A DNA stretch of 64,000 bases from Bugulina stolonifera (Eukaryota > Bryozoa > Gymnolaemata > Cheilostomatida > Bugulidae). The stretch lies in the NCBI GenBank assembly GCA_935421135.1, contig OW285193.1, positions 16,168,099 through 16,232,098 on the forward strand. The letters run 5' to 3'. Below, piece by piece: positions 13,627 to 26,139 of this stretch (within the stretch, counting starts at the first letter, position 1; every line of letters begins with the position of its first letter). Made by a program: the position numbers and the translations under genes. The notes beneath the pieces were generated by a model. It was given only the letters and a program-made list of their open reading frames with translations. It did not search any database and was not told where the DNA came from.

Positions 13627-14455
13627 ATAACTATGAGAGAATATGGTGGGCTGGAAACGACATACCTACACTGTGTAATCTGTGTATATTGTGTTAAAGT
13701 ATCGGATCCCATACCAGACTAGCAGATGTTAGATTGCTATCACTAGTACTGCTACTGTCAAGTGTGAAACGATGTTAGTACGTCTAATATATGTTTAAAT
13801 TTTAGTATAATATTAAATATTATAATGACCTTACAGTGGTGGATCCAGAGTGTTGGTCATGTGGTGCAAATGCCGTCATGGTTTGATGGATTGAAAAATA
13901 TTGTGAAGCTTCACTTTAATTGTATAAAATCAAATTTTAATATTTTCAGATAAATACCTCCTGCAGGTCTGTAATACTGTTATTTATTGTATTGACTATA
14001 TTTATCCTTACACAACAATACCCATATTATATAAATATTAAATAGTAATATATTTTTCAAAATTAAATAGGTCTATTGCGCTAAAAATATATATTACTTC
14101 GAAACAAAAATTCCTCAAAATATTAGCACTGCATTAGAGACAAGATAAAGGTAGCCTATGGAGCATGGGCTACCTGAAATAATTACTGGACATTGCACAT
14201 AGCCTATGTTCTAAAGGTTAAAGACCAGATGACACATGTAATAATACCAGTGTTCGCTCCGAGTGCTAAGCAAGGTCAAGATGACAGAAAATTCAGCATG
14301 ATGCACTGATACAATAGACATGTGTTGTGTTGGACTGAGAGTTAGTTATTGTAGCCTGTGATTATCTAGATGAGTATGTAGATAGGCACGTCTAAGGCAC
14401 CAACCTGCCTGTTGGAGATTACAAGTTGCATGTGGCTAAAACTGTGGAATACTCC
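13627..14455. other. Convergent 3' flanks of the TPH-like gene and the YccV-like gene
   Basis: AT-rich sequence between two genes that end towards each other. It should contain both 3' UTRs. No further gene, structured RNA or repeat is recognisable. Confidence 0.6.
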
Positions 14456-16867
14456 CTAGTCATCTGGATAGAGCTCTTTTAGTGCAGGTCTTGCGATATA
14501 TTTCACCCCATCATATGCATCAAAATAGTCTGTTATAGACGGGTTTAGCACCTTCAAAATATATGGGTTGGTATACAGTCCTGACAATAGACGCAGTAGG
14601 TTATGGGCTGAGAATTGGCTGTGAAATGGCCCATCAGATGTCACCAGTCAATGATACAAGTATGTCGAGTCACACTAAACTCTGAGACAACTACCTGTGA
14701 GTGGGTATGGCTGATTCACAGGCTACTGCTACAGCTAGTAGATAATTTCTAATAGCAGATCTATTATTATCAACTCCATGTGAATTCTACACGTAAACTA
14801 TTATATTAATATAGAATTACATGATTCAAACCAACAACCCACACCCACTGAATAATAGCATTGCACCACCGGCATGATAATGGGAGTTGTCACTCCTTTA
14901 CTTTAGTATAAACACTACCTTGCATATCAGTTGCGAATAGAAATTGAAGAATCGTTAGTTAAAACAAACAGGAGGGTTTGTTTTAAATACATTTTTTGTA
15001 CATTTACATGTATATAGCAACTTGGGCTTTATGCTAAAATTACATAACACAAAATTGGAAATTTCGTGTTCCTGTGCAATCATAATATGAAATAAAGGGT
15101 GAAGAAGATGACAACTCCAGACTAGTGACAGGCGTTTGTGATTAGTTGATATCACTTACCTCTGGGTTCTTTTGCTTGACAATGTTGATATTTTCTTGAG
15201 GTACATATGTTAGCTGTGGAGATTTTCTATCTCTAGAGTCAACGAGTATTGCATAGTTGGGTTGGGTTCTCCAATGCTTCATATTGGAAGGATGATTTTG
15301 AGCAATCCACTCTTCAGGAGCCTATATACAATATTACACACAATTATGCCTACAAGAATGAGGAAATGATAGGCATGCTGTAGCCGTTTGCATTGTGTCA
15401 CATCGCACCTACTACCAACATTTATGTACATTGTTACTCTAGGAAACAGCTGAATCTCTGGAGAGAAGTATGCACTTTCAGTACATAACTACAATCGAAG
15501 ATTCAATTTTAATTTTAAAAAAAGCAAAACAAAAAACCATCTCTCTGTCCTTATTCTTGACAACGTTGATATTTTTATGAGGTACATAAATGTTAGATGC
15601 GGAGCTTTTCTATCTCGCCCTACATACATTGTACATGTACATTGTATATACATGCATACACATAGAGGCTATGCAGCCATAGCACTATCTCAACACATTT
15701 CACAGAGAAGTAGTTGCAGCATTATAAACCATGGATGAATAACACTATTACCATGTGAAAGTAGAGGCTATGAAAATAACAATTGCTTACCTTAGCTTCA
15801 GCATCCCAGCCTATAATCACACCTTTATAGCCCCAGCGCTTGTGGACGATCACCTGACCCACCCTAAACTTCACAGTCTGTGGTCTTGGAGACCGAACCT
15901 TGACAGAATCTGCAGCAGGAATATATTGTACACATGTTATATAAGTTCAGAAGTGGTGATATATAGTCCTGGCATATCTAAATTATTACTATATAACCAA
16001 TACTCTGGCAGGACAAGAACATGTCAGGAAACAGCCAGTCCACTCTGAGTGCCAATCAAAACGGGCTACTACCAATCAGTCCTTCACAATTACTGATTTA
16101 TCACATAGAGACCCCAGATAAGGGTATTTAATACATAGACACACAATATTTATTTTAAAACTCCCAGCATACCAATTCAATCAAGTAAAGCAGATTATGT
16201 CAAATAGAGAGAATAAAGTAAGAGAAGTTGACAAATATATTATATATTCTATTCTATTCTATTCTATTATATATACTATTCTAACATTCCCTTGGTTGTT
16301 ACATAGAAGAATACATACTTGTAAAGTATCCATCTGGATCCTGGTACTTAATAACTTCAACTGCAGGAGACTCTCCAGTACCCCCTCTAATAAGAGAATC
16401 TGACTTCCACTTGTGAGTAGTATAGGAGTTGGCAAAAGTGTGAATAATTCCCATACACCACTTCTGCCAAGCTGGCCAGGAAAGCAAATCTGTACTCGCT
16501 TGCTGAGCCCGAGTAATCAGACTTAGAATAATAAATCAATACAAATCAATAATAAAAATAAAATTTAGTGTAGAATGATGCAGGCCAACACATATATTTG
16601 TACTGGTACAAATACCAGATACGAACAATCCTGCACAGAAGTACATGCTCAGAAAAAGAATATCAGCAATGGAGGCCTGTATGTATATAATATATATGAA
16701 CATTGACTAACATGTAAATTCATTATAATGATGACTCACTCTTTCAATGCTTTCTGACTCTGCATCTCATTGGCTGGTGAATAGTTCATGATAAAGTACT
16801 GGGCAGGTAGTGCAGCCAGCAGCAGAAACAGCTGTGCTGCGGCACGCCAATCTACCTGCTCAGGCAT
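14456..16867 (-). CDS. Membrane-anchored YccV/HspQ-like (hemimethylated-DNA-binding-fold) domain protein
   Basis: Five exons on the minus strand: 16740-16867, 16319-16521, 15791-15909, 15160-15321, 14456-14551. Phases match, giving 235 residues. An N-terminal hydrophobic stretch (about residues 9-27, AAQLFLLLAALPAQYFIM) looks like a signal anchor. Residues about 125-215 resemble the YccV-like domain: RVGQVIVHKRWGYKGVIIGWD, then YAILVDSRD and YVPQENI. The tail ITDYFDAYDGVKYIARPAL is the type of extension seen after this domain in FBXO21. No F-box is present. In bacteria the domain is HspQ/YccV, linked to DnaA regulation and Lon proteolysis; the animal stand-alone form has no function I can name. 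The last acceptor (TTTTGAAG) is weak but is the only one keeping the conserved tail in frame. Confidence 0.75.
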
Positions 16868-18244
16868 TGTAAATGCACTCTAGCCTAGTCGCGGCGGTTT
16901 CTGCTATGCATCTTACCACATATGCCAAACTACAGAGAAAATAGGTAGAAATAATCTGAACAAACACCCGGCCAAATTTTTAAACTATGGCAGGATTTGC
17001 CTTATTTTGTAAGAAATTTTCATAGCAGTACCCCTCTATGCATTTGCATTTAAAAATAAACACCTGCACACCCAGAGTTTGAGCCATCATGGAAATGTAG
17101 AGCAGACGGGATGTTTATCGTAAAATTTCAAACTGTTAATACTTGCAAAGTTACGTGCTAAAATGATAACAGAACATGAGTTGAAAAGCCCCAATGCTGA
17201 TAGCAAATCACAGTAAAATCAATGCATGAGTAATTCTATTAAGCGATTTACAAAATTCTTGTGATGTCTTCATATTCATGCCACTGGTCAGCTATAGTGT
17301 GAATTGATATGATTGCTTTCCATAATCTAAACAACATTTCTTCAATACTCATTATTATAATTATAATTATTAAAACTTGAGCTCTTTTGACTTTTACTTT
17401 TCTCTACTAAGACTGTCACTATGACTATGCACAGAATTATTGATGCATTGGGTGAATGGCTGTATTACTACTCATTGTTAAACTACTAAAAATCTATATA
17501 ATCATTTGTATTATTATGAAATTAATTTGGAGATCTGCTTTCTCCTACGAAATTTTACTTGACTGCAGTACAGTCAGTACTGCAGAGCAGACCCTGGAAA
17601 AGTTGAATTCCTGATGATTACCTTTTGCTCTTCTAGATAACGGTACTAGCAAGAACAACTACTAAATAAATAAATACAAAAATAATATAAACATTTAACT
17701 TTTATATTTGTAAAATGATCACCATAACCACTAACCAGTGGCATTACCATAATGATTATGTTTGAGCACTAATTATAATAAATGAAAGAATTTGATAAAA
17801 AGGTGTTAACCGGATGTTATGGAAAGTTACTGGGTTACTTTGTAATCTTAGTTTCGTATCTTTTGACGTGTACTCAAACAACATTTCCAGGAGTTGTTCG
17901 CTCATATCTGCTAAAGATACAACAGCAAACAACTCCCAGAAGTTAAACAATTTGGCAAGACTGACATGTGTATGTTGAGGTACAAAAACAGTACATTATA
18001 CAACTTTTCTATTTCTTGCTAACGAATTTTTTCTGGTGCATGATAAAAGTTTCACTGAGAGCCTCAAATCTGGAGAAGTTACGTACATTTTGACAACAAA
18101 TGATGGAGAAAGAGTAGAAAATTATTTATTCGCCCCCAAATAAAAATACAGTCCAATTTTATTATACGTGCTCTATACACATTATTTTACATTGTAAATT
18201 TCGTTTGTTGCAAATAGCAATTTAGCAAAAGTAGTAATAACAGT
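16868..18244. other. Intergenic: upstream of YccV-like gene, downstream of Nup43
   Basis: The YccV-like gene starts at the low end and Nup43 stops at the high end, both on the minus strand. The interval is AT-rich with no conserved coding sequence. A minus-strand ORF at 17756-17950 has no start context, domain or splice partner and was dismissed. Confidence 0.55.
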
Positions 18245-21200
18245 CTACACATTAATATCATAAAACATGTTTAATGCTCCATTGTCGTTGGCAGACACTA
18301 GAAGGTTATTGCACACATCCAAAGAGTTGATCTCATAGCCCTGCATAAGCTTAGCCTGTGTGTACTCTGTAGTCAGTTCTATTACTTCTATTCTATACTT
18401 AGCAGCATCTGCCATAACCCATGCACTAAGGCCATCAAGGTCACCAGCTCCTACATGGTACATTGCAGTGTAATATGGAACGAATGAAACTGGAAGATAG
18501 CCAAGGGGCAGATGAAATGCAGCACATTGATGTGGGTACTCATACGAATAGGGAAAGCCAATATTGTATACTCTAAATAAAAAGGTAGGGATTAAGGGCA
18601 GAATCGAGGTTGACTGTTCTCTAAGTAAGATAAACCTCAGGTAAGCTGTCTATTTTCTTGCTAGCCCAGACACTGGACACCTACACTAATGAATACCTGT
18701 ATGTTGAAGAATAAAACTACTACTATGTAGTAGGTGACTTACCTCTGTGCTGCTTTCCCCCATTCCACTGCCACACAGATCCATCAGAGGCACACGAGAA
18801 CAGACTGTCTGGAAATCTTGGATGAAATTTGATGTCTGTAACTGAAAGACAGAGAACAAAAATACCTACAGTATACTGCACAGAGGAAAGTAAGTACATA
18901 TCTACAGTCTACTGCACAGGGGAAAGTAAGTACATACCTACAGTATACTGCACAGAGGAAAGTAAGTATATACCTACAGTCTACTGCACAGAGGAAAGTA
19001 AGTATATATCTACAGTCTACTGCACAGAGGAAAGTAAGTACAGTCTACTTACTGCACAGATGAAAGTAAGTCAAATGTTACAGTAAGTAGATACAGATGA
19101 AGGCGAGTGAGAGGATGAGAACAACGTACTGATTCCTACATCTGGTATTACAAATAATATTAGACTAACTTGAGTTGCCGTTGTGTCCCTCGAGTATAGT
19201 AACAGGTACACTGTCCTGCCTTAAGTCGTAGATACCAAGTACACCATTGTAACTTCCTGTAGCCACCAGGTGGTGCTGTGATGGGTGCTTGTCCAGACAA
19301 TTAAGAGAGCTAAACTCTGCTGATGACCTGTGACAAAATAGCGATTAAGAATCCAAAATGGCATCCAATGTGAAGATGAACACTAGTGAACATTGCTTGC
19401 TCCAACCATGAGCTAATATAATAGGTAAGCTATATAACTACATGTACATGTATATACAACACCATGTTACTACCATTACATACATTTAACAGGCTAACAG
19501 TTCAGTGACAGCTTAGTATATGCCCAATAGATATGTTAGAAGATCAGTACCCACACATTTAAACTCACTATGGAGACCAAAAAAAGAAAACCACATTGAA
19601 GAATTCATGTTATATGAATAACTACATGCACACAATATATAATAATGACTCTCCCTAATACAGGCTACATATCCAATGATAACAATGTGTGGTGGAAAAA
19701 AGTTGTCTTGCCAGCAGCTTTCCATAACACAATACACAACCAAATAACCGGTAATATAAACATTTTCAATTGTAAACCAATGTGTATATAAGATAGCATT
19801 AAAAGAAGGAAACGTGACTCCAAATTAGTGAGTGAGAGTCCTTGATCAAACTAGAAAAGCACAAAATTAGTTAATGAGATGTCACTACTTGTACTTACAA
19901 TGTAAACTTCTGTATGGGCTGTAAGTCACTCTGCCTGATGTCAAATACCTTGAGCTGTCCACATGTATTAACTACAGCCACACACTGTTGATTCACCCAG
20001 AGTATAGAGGTCAGTGTAGAGCTGTCACAGGATACTGTAGGTAAAACAATTGAATAGGTTATCAAAACACATTACATGTACATAAATCAAAAGAGGGAAG
20101 ACAACTCCATGATCGAGTACATGCATAATAACACAATGAGCTCAGAAGTCTAAATCAGTATTTTATCTACAAGTAGTCTATACCGCGTGTAAATGCAGGA
20201 ATATCTAGACATGAAATACTTATATACAATGTATGTAATAATATAGGAATATAAACAAGTTGATAGGCATTATGTTACATTCCAACGGTGACCTATACTG
20301 AGTATAGCCTACTAACCTAAGGACCTGATAGGGGCAGGTCGGGTGGTGTCTAATATATGTATAGTTCCATCCTCACCACAGGTAGCAATATTGTCTTCTA
20401 TAGATACATCTGTACATGGGCATTCCAATCCTGGGGTCACAAAGTATAATGCACAGCTAAGCATTTTATAGGCCTAATAATGAATGGCTTGGTATTATAC
20501 ATGTTGACAATAGTCCCTATTACATATAGTAGTTAATTATATGCCGTACACAGCAAACCAATCTAATATTTTAGCTGAATGCAAATTATGATAAAAGACA
20601 AAAAATTTGAAATTTTTATAAAGTGAGTTCAATATTCCTGAGCTAAGACCATTGGCACTCTAAGGATATTGAAACTAACAATAAGTTGTCAACTCCTAAA
20701 TCAAGAAAAGACAACTTTACATTATAACCAGCAGCTTATGAGTGCCCATGGCCTAGACTCAAGTTCATTTATGTAGGCTATACTATAAATCACCTCCATA
20801 AAGACAGAGTTAATTAAGTACATAGCCTGTGAGCCATATACCTGATTTGAAAGAATGTAGGCTATTCCAGATATGAAGAGGCTCCAGCCTAGTTGTAGGC
20901 AAAGACATCCTGTCATATTTATACATGCTGACTGACCCATTGGAACTTGAGGCAACAGCTATACCTTCACTGTACTAAAAAATTTACGATTGTCTTATAA
21001 ATGAGGCAAGAACTAAAGATGCCAAGTGTCCCATAATAGTGGGTTTCCACTTTGAGGCTGCCGTGGATGCACTTTTATGAAAAACAACTCAGAACACCGG
21101 TCTGACATCATGACTCGTACACCACCACCTAGAATCCAAATCATACACTGTAGGCCTAGTAAGTAGTAACTCACGTCTAGTCCCATGACATCACCACCAT

Positions 21201-22616
21201 GTGGGAGATAGCACATCTGCTTTATTGACCTGTCATCTTCACCCTCCTCACTTGCCTCATGTCTAACAGACCATAAGCTAATACTGTTTTTCTTTAATAC
21301 AAATAACCCGCAGATTCAACATAAATGCAGATTATAACAGTTCACATTAAATTACGCTACTATGCCATGCAGGAAGTCATTCAGCTTTCCATCAATCATC
21401 AATGATAGTCAATGGACTAGGTGTAAAAGCAATAGTTAGTACTAGTAATGTGTTCACCATTATCTCCCCTCATATATTCTTACGTAGGGCTATAAAACAC
21501 GTTGTGTGTTTGGTGAAGCTCACTTTCATTTTGTAACATACAAATTGAAATTTGCGATTTAAACTAATTATATCTTTCAGGAGTTTCACAACACTAGCTG
21601 TGTAGAGCATATTTACAACTTCAAAATGATGTAAAATTAGTCTAGGTTGAGTATTTCTACATGGGTAGGCCTACAATTTTACTTTGAAAATCTTTACTGT
21701 TATTGATGTTTAAGGCTACTAAAAGCCTACCTATCTGTATCGTACTAGTTTACTCCTGTGTAAACTGTCCTCTTTGATCTATATGTAACAAGTGCCTTTT
21801 TATACTTCGATCAGACGCTGCTTTATACCTCTTATAACAGCTACTCTTTTTGGTCTAAAATCGACGATACTGTAGGCCTACTTATTAACCTTTTGACCTC
21901 GGTTCGGAAATGACTTTAATTATAAGGAGCACAATTTTGCATTCTTCTTTTCAGTTGCTTGTAGACTTTTGCTCAATAAAGTACTCTTACTAATTGAACT
22001 ATAGGCCTACAGTCTCTTACTGTTTACTGCTAGCAGTAGGGTATCAGTTACTCTTCCTTGGCTTAGGGTCTTCCCAGGTACAGTCTCATGACTGCTACCA
22101 GGACCCAGCATTCCAACCCGTCCCTACAGCCATAGGTACCACTCCTGCTAGTCTCCTTGCTATAGGAGTCGTAACCACACAACCGGGTCTAGCGTGACTC
22201 GGACCTCGACGTTTCCCGGGGTCGTCATACTTTCCTTGGTGTGTGCTGTGCTGTTTAGTTGGACTTGCTCTCCTGGCTACTGTTTGGTCAACTTGTCCCT
22301 ACCCTCACCCTAGTACTCTGGCCTGTATTTTGTACAGCTGCGCTCCAGCTACCCAGTCGAACACAACAGAACATCACCAGACCATCAATCATGAAATAAA
22401 AACTTCCAATACAATACCAAAACCAATGCATTTTCAGACTATCATCACAGGTATTTAGTGGTAGCTAGTTCTAACATTTACATAAGTACTTACAAAGGTA
22501 TTGGAATCATATGTTCCTGTCAGAAATGACTCGGCATTGAGATCATTATCACAAATTTTGACTTGGCTAGCCTTGTCCCCAATAAACTTCGACTCCATGC
22601 TTTCAAATTGGGACAT
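18245..22616 (-). CDS. NUP43: Nucleoporin Nup43 (WD40 subunit of the Y-shaped nuclear pore complex)
   Basis: Eight exons on the minus strand: 22494-22616, 21175-21291, 20842-20974, 20325-20430, 19899-20021, 19170-19327, 18743-18841, 18245-18570. All phases match, giving 394 residues (human Nup43 has 380). The protein is a WD40 beta-propeller of the outer-ring Nup107-160 complex, acting at nuclear pores and, in animals, at kinetochores. Recognisable matches run in order: AESFLTGTYD, SISLWSV, IAVASSNGSV, IATCGEDGTI, SSTLTSILWV, CLDKHPSQHHLVATGS, YNGVLGIYDLRQ, FHPRFPDSLFSCASDGSVWQW and the C-terminal LLVSANDNGALNMF. Exon 8 uses the second of two adjacent AGs (TTTAGAG) to stay in frame. Intron 1 is 1.2 kb and carries a possible insertion; intron 6 carries a minisatellite. 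Confidence 0.93.
18842..19078. repeat. 36-bp minisatellite derived from a 3' splice site, Nup43 intron 6
   Basis: The motif CTGCACAGAGGAAAGTAAGT recurs at about 18876, 18912, 18948, 18984 and 19020 (exact 36-bp period), with a degenerate copy near 19053. In the gene's orientation each unit reads as a polypyrimidine tract ending in CTGTGCAG, a plausible splice acceptor. The true acceptor of exon 7 (AG at 18842-18843) closes a degenerate unit. Because 36 is a multiple of 3, the plus strand shows a spurious 85-codon ORF. Confidence 0.9.
21700..22450 (+). other. GC-richer block in Nup43 intron 1, possible transposon remnant
   Basis: This part of the intron is compositionally different and contains CTCAATAAAG (AATAAA 21975-21980) followed by a CT-rich stretch, resembling the R/U5 part of an LTR on the plus strand. 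Two short ORFs (21994-22197, 22243-22458) show no domain. I found no terminal repeats or target-site duplication, so the class is unknown. Confidence 0.3.
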
Positions 22617-24300
22617 TATGAATTTAGCATAAATTTAATTAATCCAACAAAAAGGGCTAATGTTAACCTGCTATATACAATTTCAAAAAGATAATCACGA
22701 CACAGTTTCTATGAAAGAAATCTTCATAAAAACTAAATCAAAATATCCACTCAAGTCAATGATTCAAAAACCAAATTTCCCCACATTTGATTCAAGCTTG
22801 CTTCAATTTTAGCAGTTAGTTTTTATGCTCTCACGTCTAGTTTACAAGTCGTCGACCAGACCCCCCACATTTATATCGTAATTGTCGCGCAGGCTATATA
22901 AATCTATAGTCCAATCAATGGGTTTTTACAATACTAGAGAATTCAAATCTGCCACGATTGGTCAAACTTACGTATAGGAGATGTCATGTTGATCAGTTTA
23001 CAAAGAGAAGATAACTCTTCCACAAGCAAAGGATTCTGTTGCACATGTACTGCAGCACATGTATAATATTACTGCACATACAATGTACACACTAATTTTT
23101 TGTTAAATTTCGTATGTATGTAAACTGTACTGAAAGAACTGAAAGAATAGGCTAACAGTGCTATAGGCATACATTTGTGCATCACATTTTTCTATTGTAT
23201 GGAATAAACACCTGTATTATATACATAGTGTAATGTAATACATGCATAATGTAACGCAATGTAACGCAACGTAATATTATCCCAAACTAAAAGTAATCAT
23301 GTTTTTCGTTATATCAAGCTGTTATAATTATGTCTGTAATGCAGTTTTTAAATCAGGATGGATGCTGCATGGTCATGGTAGGTCATACATAGCATAGGTA
23401 TGTTATTTGTGCATGCTTGCTATTACATTACACTACAGTATACCAGTATGACCCAGAACTATACAGCATAATTAAATGACCAATAATTACTGCTTGCCCG
23501 ACTTCTAGTTTTTATTATTCTACATTCTATGTCAATGAATAGATGCATTCTAACATGTAAGACCAGTAAACTGTGAAGCCACTCTATTATTCTGTCCCTA
23601 CCAGTCTATTGTACTAGAACACAATGCCTATCAATAGCAAGCTGCAAGAGGTTTGAAAAACACTATACAAATAGTCTAGTTATACTAGGTGTGGCTTAGG
23701 TCAGGTATCCTATTAGCTTACATGTATATGTTTTTGTGTTGAAAGGGATTGAAACCAGCCCTCTAATTAGATTTGAGAGTTGTATATTTAACACAGGCTA
23801 ACATTAGTCAGAGAAGGTTCACTTCAAAAGTATCTACATTAGGCAGGATTCTAGTAGGTGTACATGTAAGTAGCTAAACATACACTCATATTATCCTAAT
23901 CCATGATACTGATACATGTGTTCTGTGCATGTCTGGAGATCTGTCACACAATGTACATGTACATGTAGTACTCTGGTCTATATTCTATTCAAAAAGACTA
24001 ATAGAGTATGTTCCCTTTTTTAGAGCTCTGTAAATTTTTTATCAGACCTCCTTTCTTTAATATTACACTGAGTGTCTCAACTTGGGCTCCACCAGAGCAG
24101 GTAAAACTAAAACACCATAATGTAGTTATTTCGCTAGGCAGCTATTGTACTAGTTATAGCATAAGCAACTATTATATTAGCTCTTAGATTTAGTGATGAA
24201 TCCCAGAAAATTGGTGCTATAATAATGTTGAAGCTCGGTGGAAATGTAATTCAGAGGTCTATGTCCAAATTTACTTTATTGCAGCTAATATCTGTGAACC
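22617..24300. other. Divergent upstream region shared by Nup43 (-) and the LDLa protein (+)
   Basis: Two start codons face away from each other across about 1.7 kb, so both promoters should lie here. The sequence is AT-rich with several ACATGT palindromes and a short GTAATGTAA-type repeat near 23230-23275. No coding sequence is visible. Confidence 0.5.
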
Positions 24301-26139
24301 ATGTGTTTCCGGCTAGAGTTTGACCGTGGAAGTAACATGGCAAAGAACAGACTGTCAGGTGCCAGGCTGGCTCTCAACATTGTTGGAATCATTATTGTCT
24401 TGCTTATTGGTAAGTGCATATGTATAGTATACACAATGTACATGTAATAATACTATAGTCATATTATGCTGTTACATACATGTGCAGTCAGCATACAGAT
24501 TGTTACACTCATGCAGTTCAAGGCATAAGTAAAAATATATTTAACAACCTGATGTTAAGATATGGAGTTATCTACTTACTGTAAGTTTGGGTTAGTTGAG
24601 TGGCAACAGAGCTCTACATGTACATCTCTTACGTAGTGCAAACTACAAGTTAGCACATTCATTAGGAAACTGAATGAAAACAATGTAAAAACTCACTGAC
24701 ATTAAAGTAAAAGTCTCCAGCATTTGGATAGCAGCCAGCAATTATCATATCCAATTATACCAACATACTGTACTAGGTAGTATGCATTTACATTATACAT
24801 GTACGTATTATAGGAGCTGCTGCCGCTGTTATTGCTGTCTTTGCCACAACATGGTGGCCAAAATATGACTTCAATGATAATGTCTACAAGAAATTGGAGA
24901 AGTTTGATAGTAAAGTGGTTAACATGACCAAGAAATTGGCCAGTGAATGCACTAACTATGATGAAGCTCTTAAGATGAGTGTAAGTTATGATTGCAAAGG
25001 ACAGTATAAGAAAAAGTGGAGATGCCTCATTACATTTACAACTATAAAATTTTACCAGCAAGTGTTGCTAAGGATTTTGTGATGTTGCCAGAATTCATCT
25101 GTTATTATAAACTATGGTTCTAGTGACCATGGAACTAATGTATGATCACAAATATGCAACATTTCCAGAACTTAAGTTTTGTTTCCATCACATATTTACT
25201 AATATAATTATTTCAGAATTGCCTTTGAATAATTTTTTCAGCTACATTTAGAATAGTATATAAATCCAGAATTGAATAGTTTTGAGATTTGCTAGTTAGG
25301 ATTCATGAACTATTTGCACGCCTGACACTGTATCAACAGAAGGATACACAGTATGTTATCAGTTCTGATAATCCACTGTAGGGCAGGTATGTCTACAGAT
25401 GCAACTTAGAGAAGAGAGCTCTTTGTATACCGATGGACCAGAGATGTGATGGCTATGAGGAATGTGACGACGGAAACGATGAGAAAGATTGTTCAAAAGT
25501 GTGCGATACAAGAGTTAGATTTAAATGCGATATCTTAACGGAGAGCGGGGAGGAAGATGTTGGTTGTTTCCACACCGACTATAGATGTGATGGAGAGGTG
25601 GACTGCACTGGGGAGAACCCCAAAGCTAATGACGAAAGCAACTGTAAAAATGAGGTAGGAGTGAATAGTATAGACATACATGATAAGATGAAGCCAACTC
25701 ATCATTCAGTGTACGGCTGTTCCAGTTGATTGTGATGACTACAATACGAGTTGTTTATTGGGTTGGTGCAACATTAATTAGTTCCGCACATGGAGTTATG
25801 TGCCCCCTAGAGTTATCACTTATTTTAGTATCATATTGCTTTCAACTTATTACAATTTTGTATGATGATTATTATAAACATTTGAACTGAATGCAGACCC
25901 CATGAGTGAATTTTATGGTAGAAAATAGTAGTACATCTTTAGAATAAGCTCATGGTTAGAGTAATAGCATGTATATTATTGTTGTTTAGTTTGTCATTGG
26001 ACATACTGGAGTGACTTGTGGAGGAGACAACAGGTGGACCTGTAAGGATGGGAAGCAATGCGTTCCAGTGTCTGCCAGATGTGACGGAGCAGATAACTGC
26101 TGGGATGGCAGTGATGAGGCAGGCTGTGCATACCTGTGA
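24301..26139 (+). CDS. Type II membrane protein with three LDL-receptor class A repeats
   Basis: Four exons: 24301-24409, 24814-24980, 25382-25654, 25990-26139. Phases match, giving 232 residues. A short basic cytoplasmic N-terminus (a second in-frame ATG at codon 13 is possible) is followed by a long hydrophobic helix at about residues 24-53, then a linker with an N-glycosylation sequon (NMT). Three LDLa modules follow, at roughly residues 99-129, 134-181 and 192-230. The first shows the canonical Ca2+-binding end CDGYEECDDGNDEKDC; the third has CDGADNCWDGSDEAGC. The second is longer and less regular. LDLa modules bind ligands in a calcium-dependent way at the cell surface. There is no protease, CUB or EGF domain, so the protein is a small membrane-tethered LDLa ectodomain of unknown ligand. 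Confidence 0.88.

Noticed and set aside
14552..14644. Extending the last exon of the YccV-like gene upstream to 14644
   Set aside because: This adds residues with no acceptor in phase and a stop just before. The acceptor at 14552 restores the conserved tail in phase.
14456..16867. Annotation as FBXO21
   Set aside because: The protein is only 235 residues with an N-terminal membrane anchor; the F-box and central region of FBXO21 are absent.
18829..19086. 85-codon repetitive plus-strand ORF
   Set aside because: Produced by the 36-bp minisatellite in a Nup43 intron on the opposite strand.
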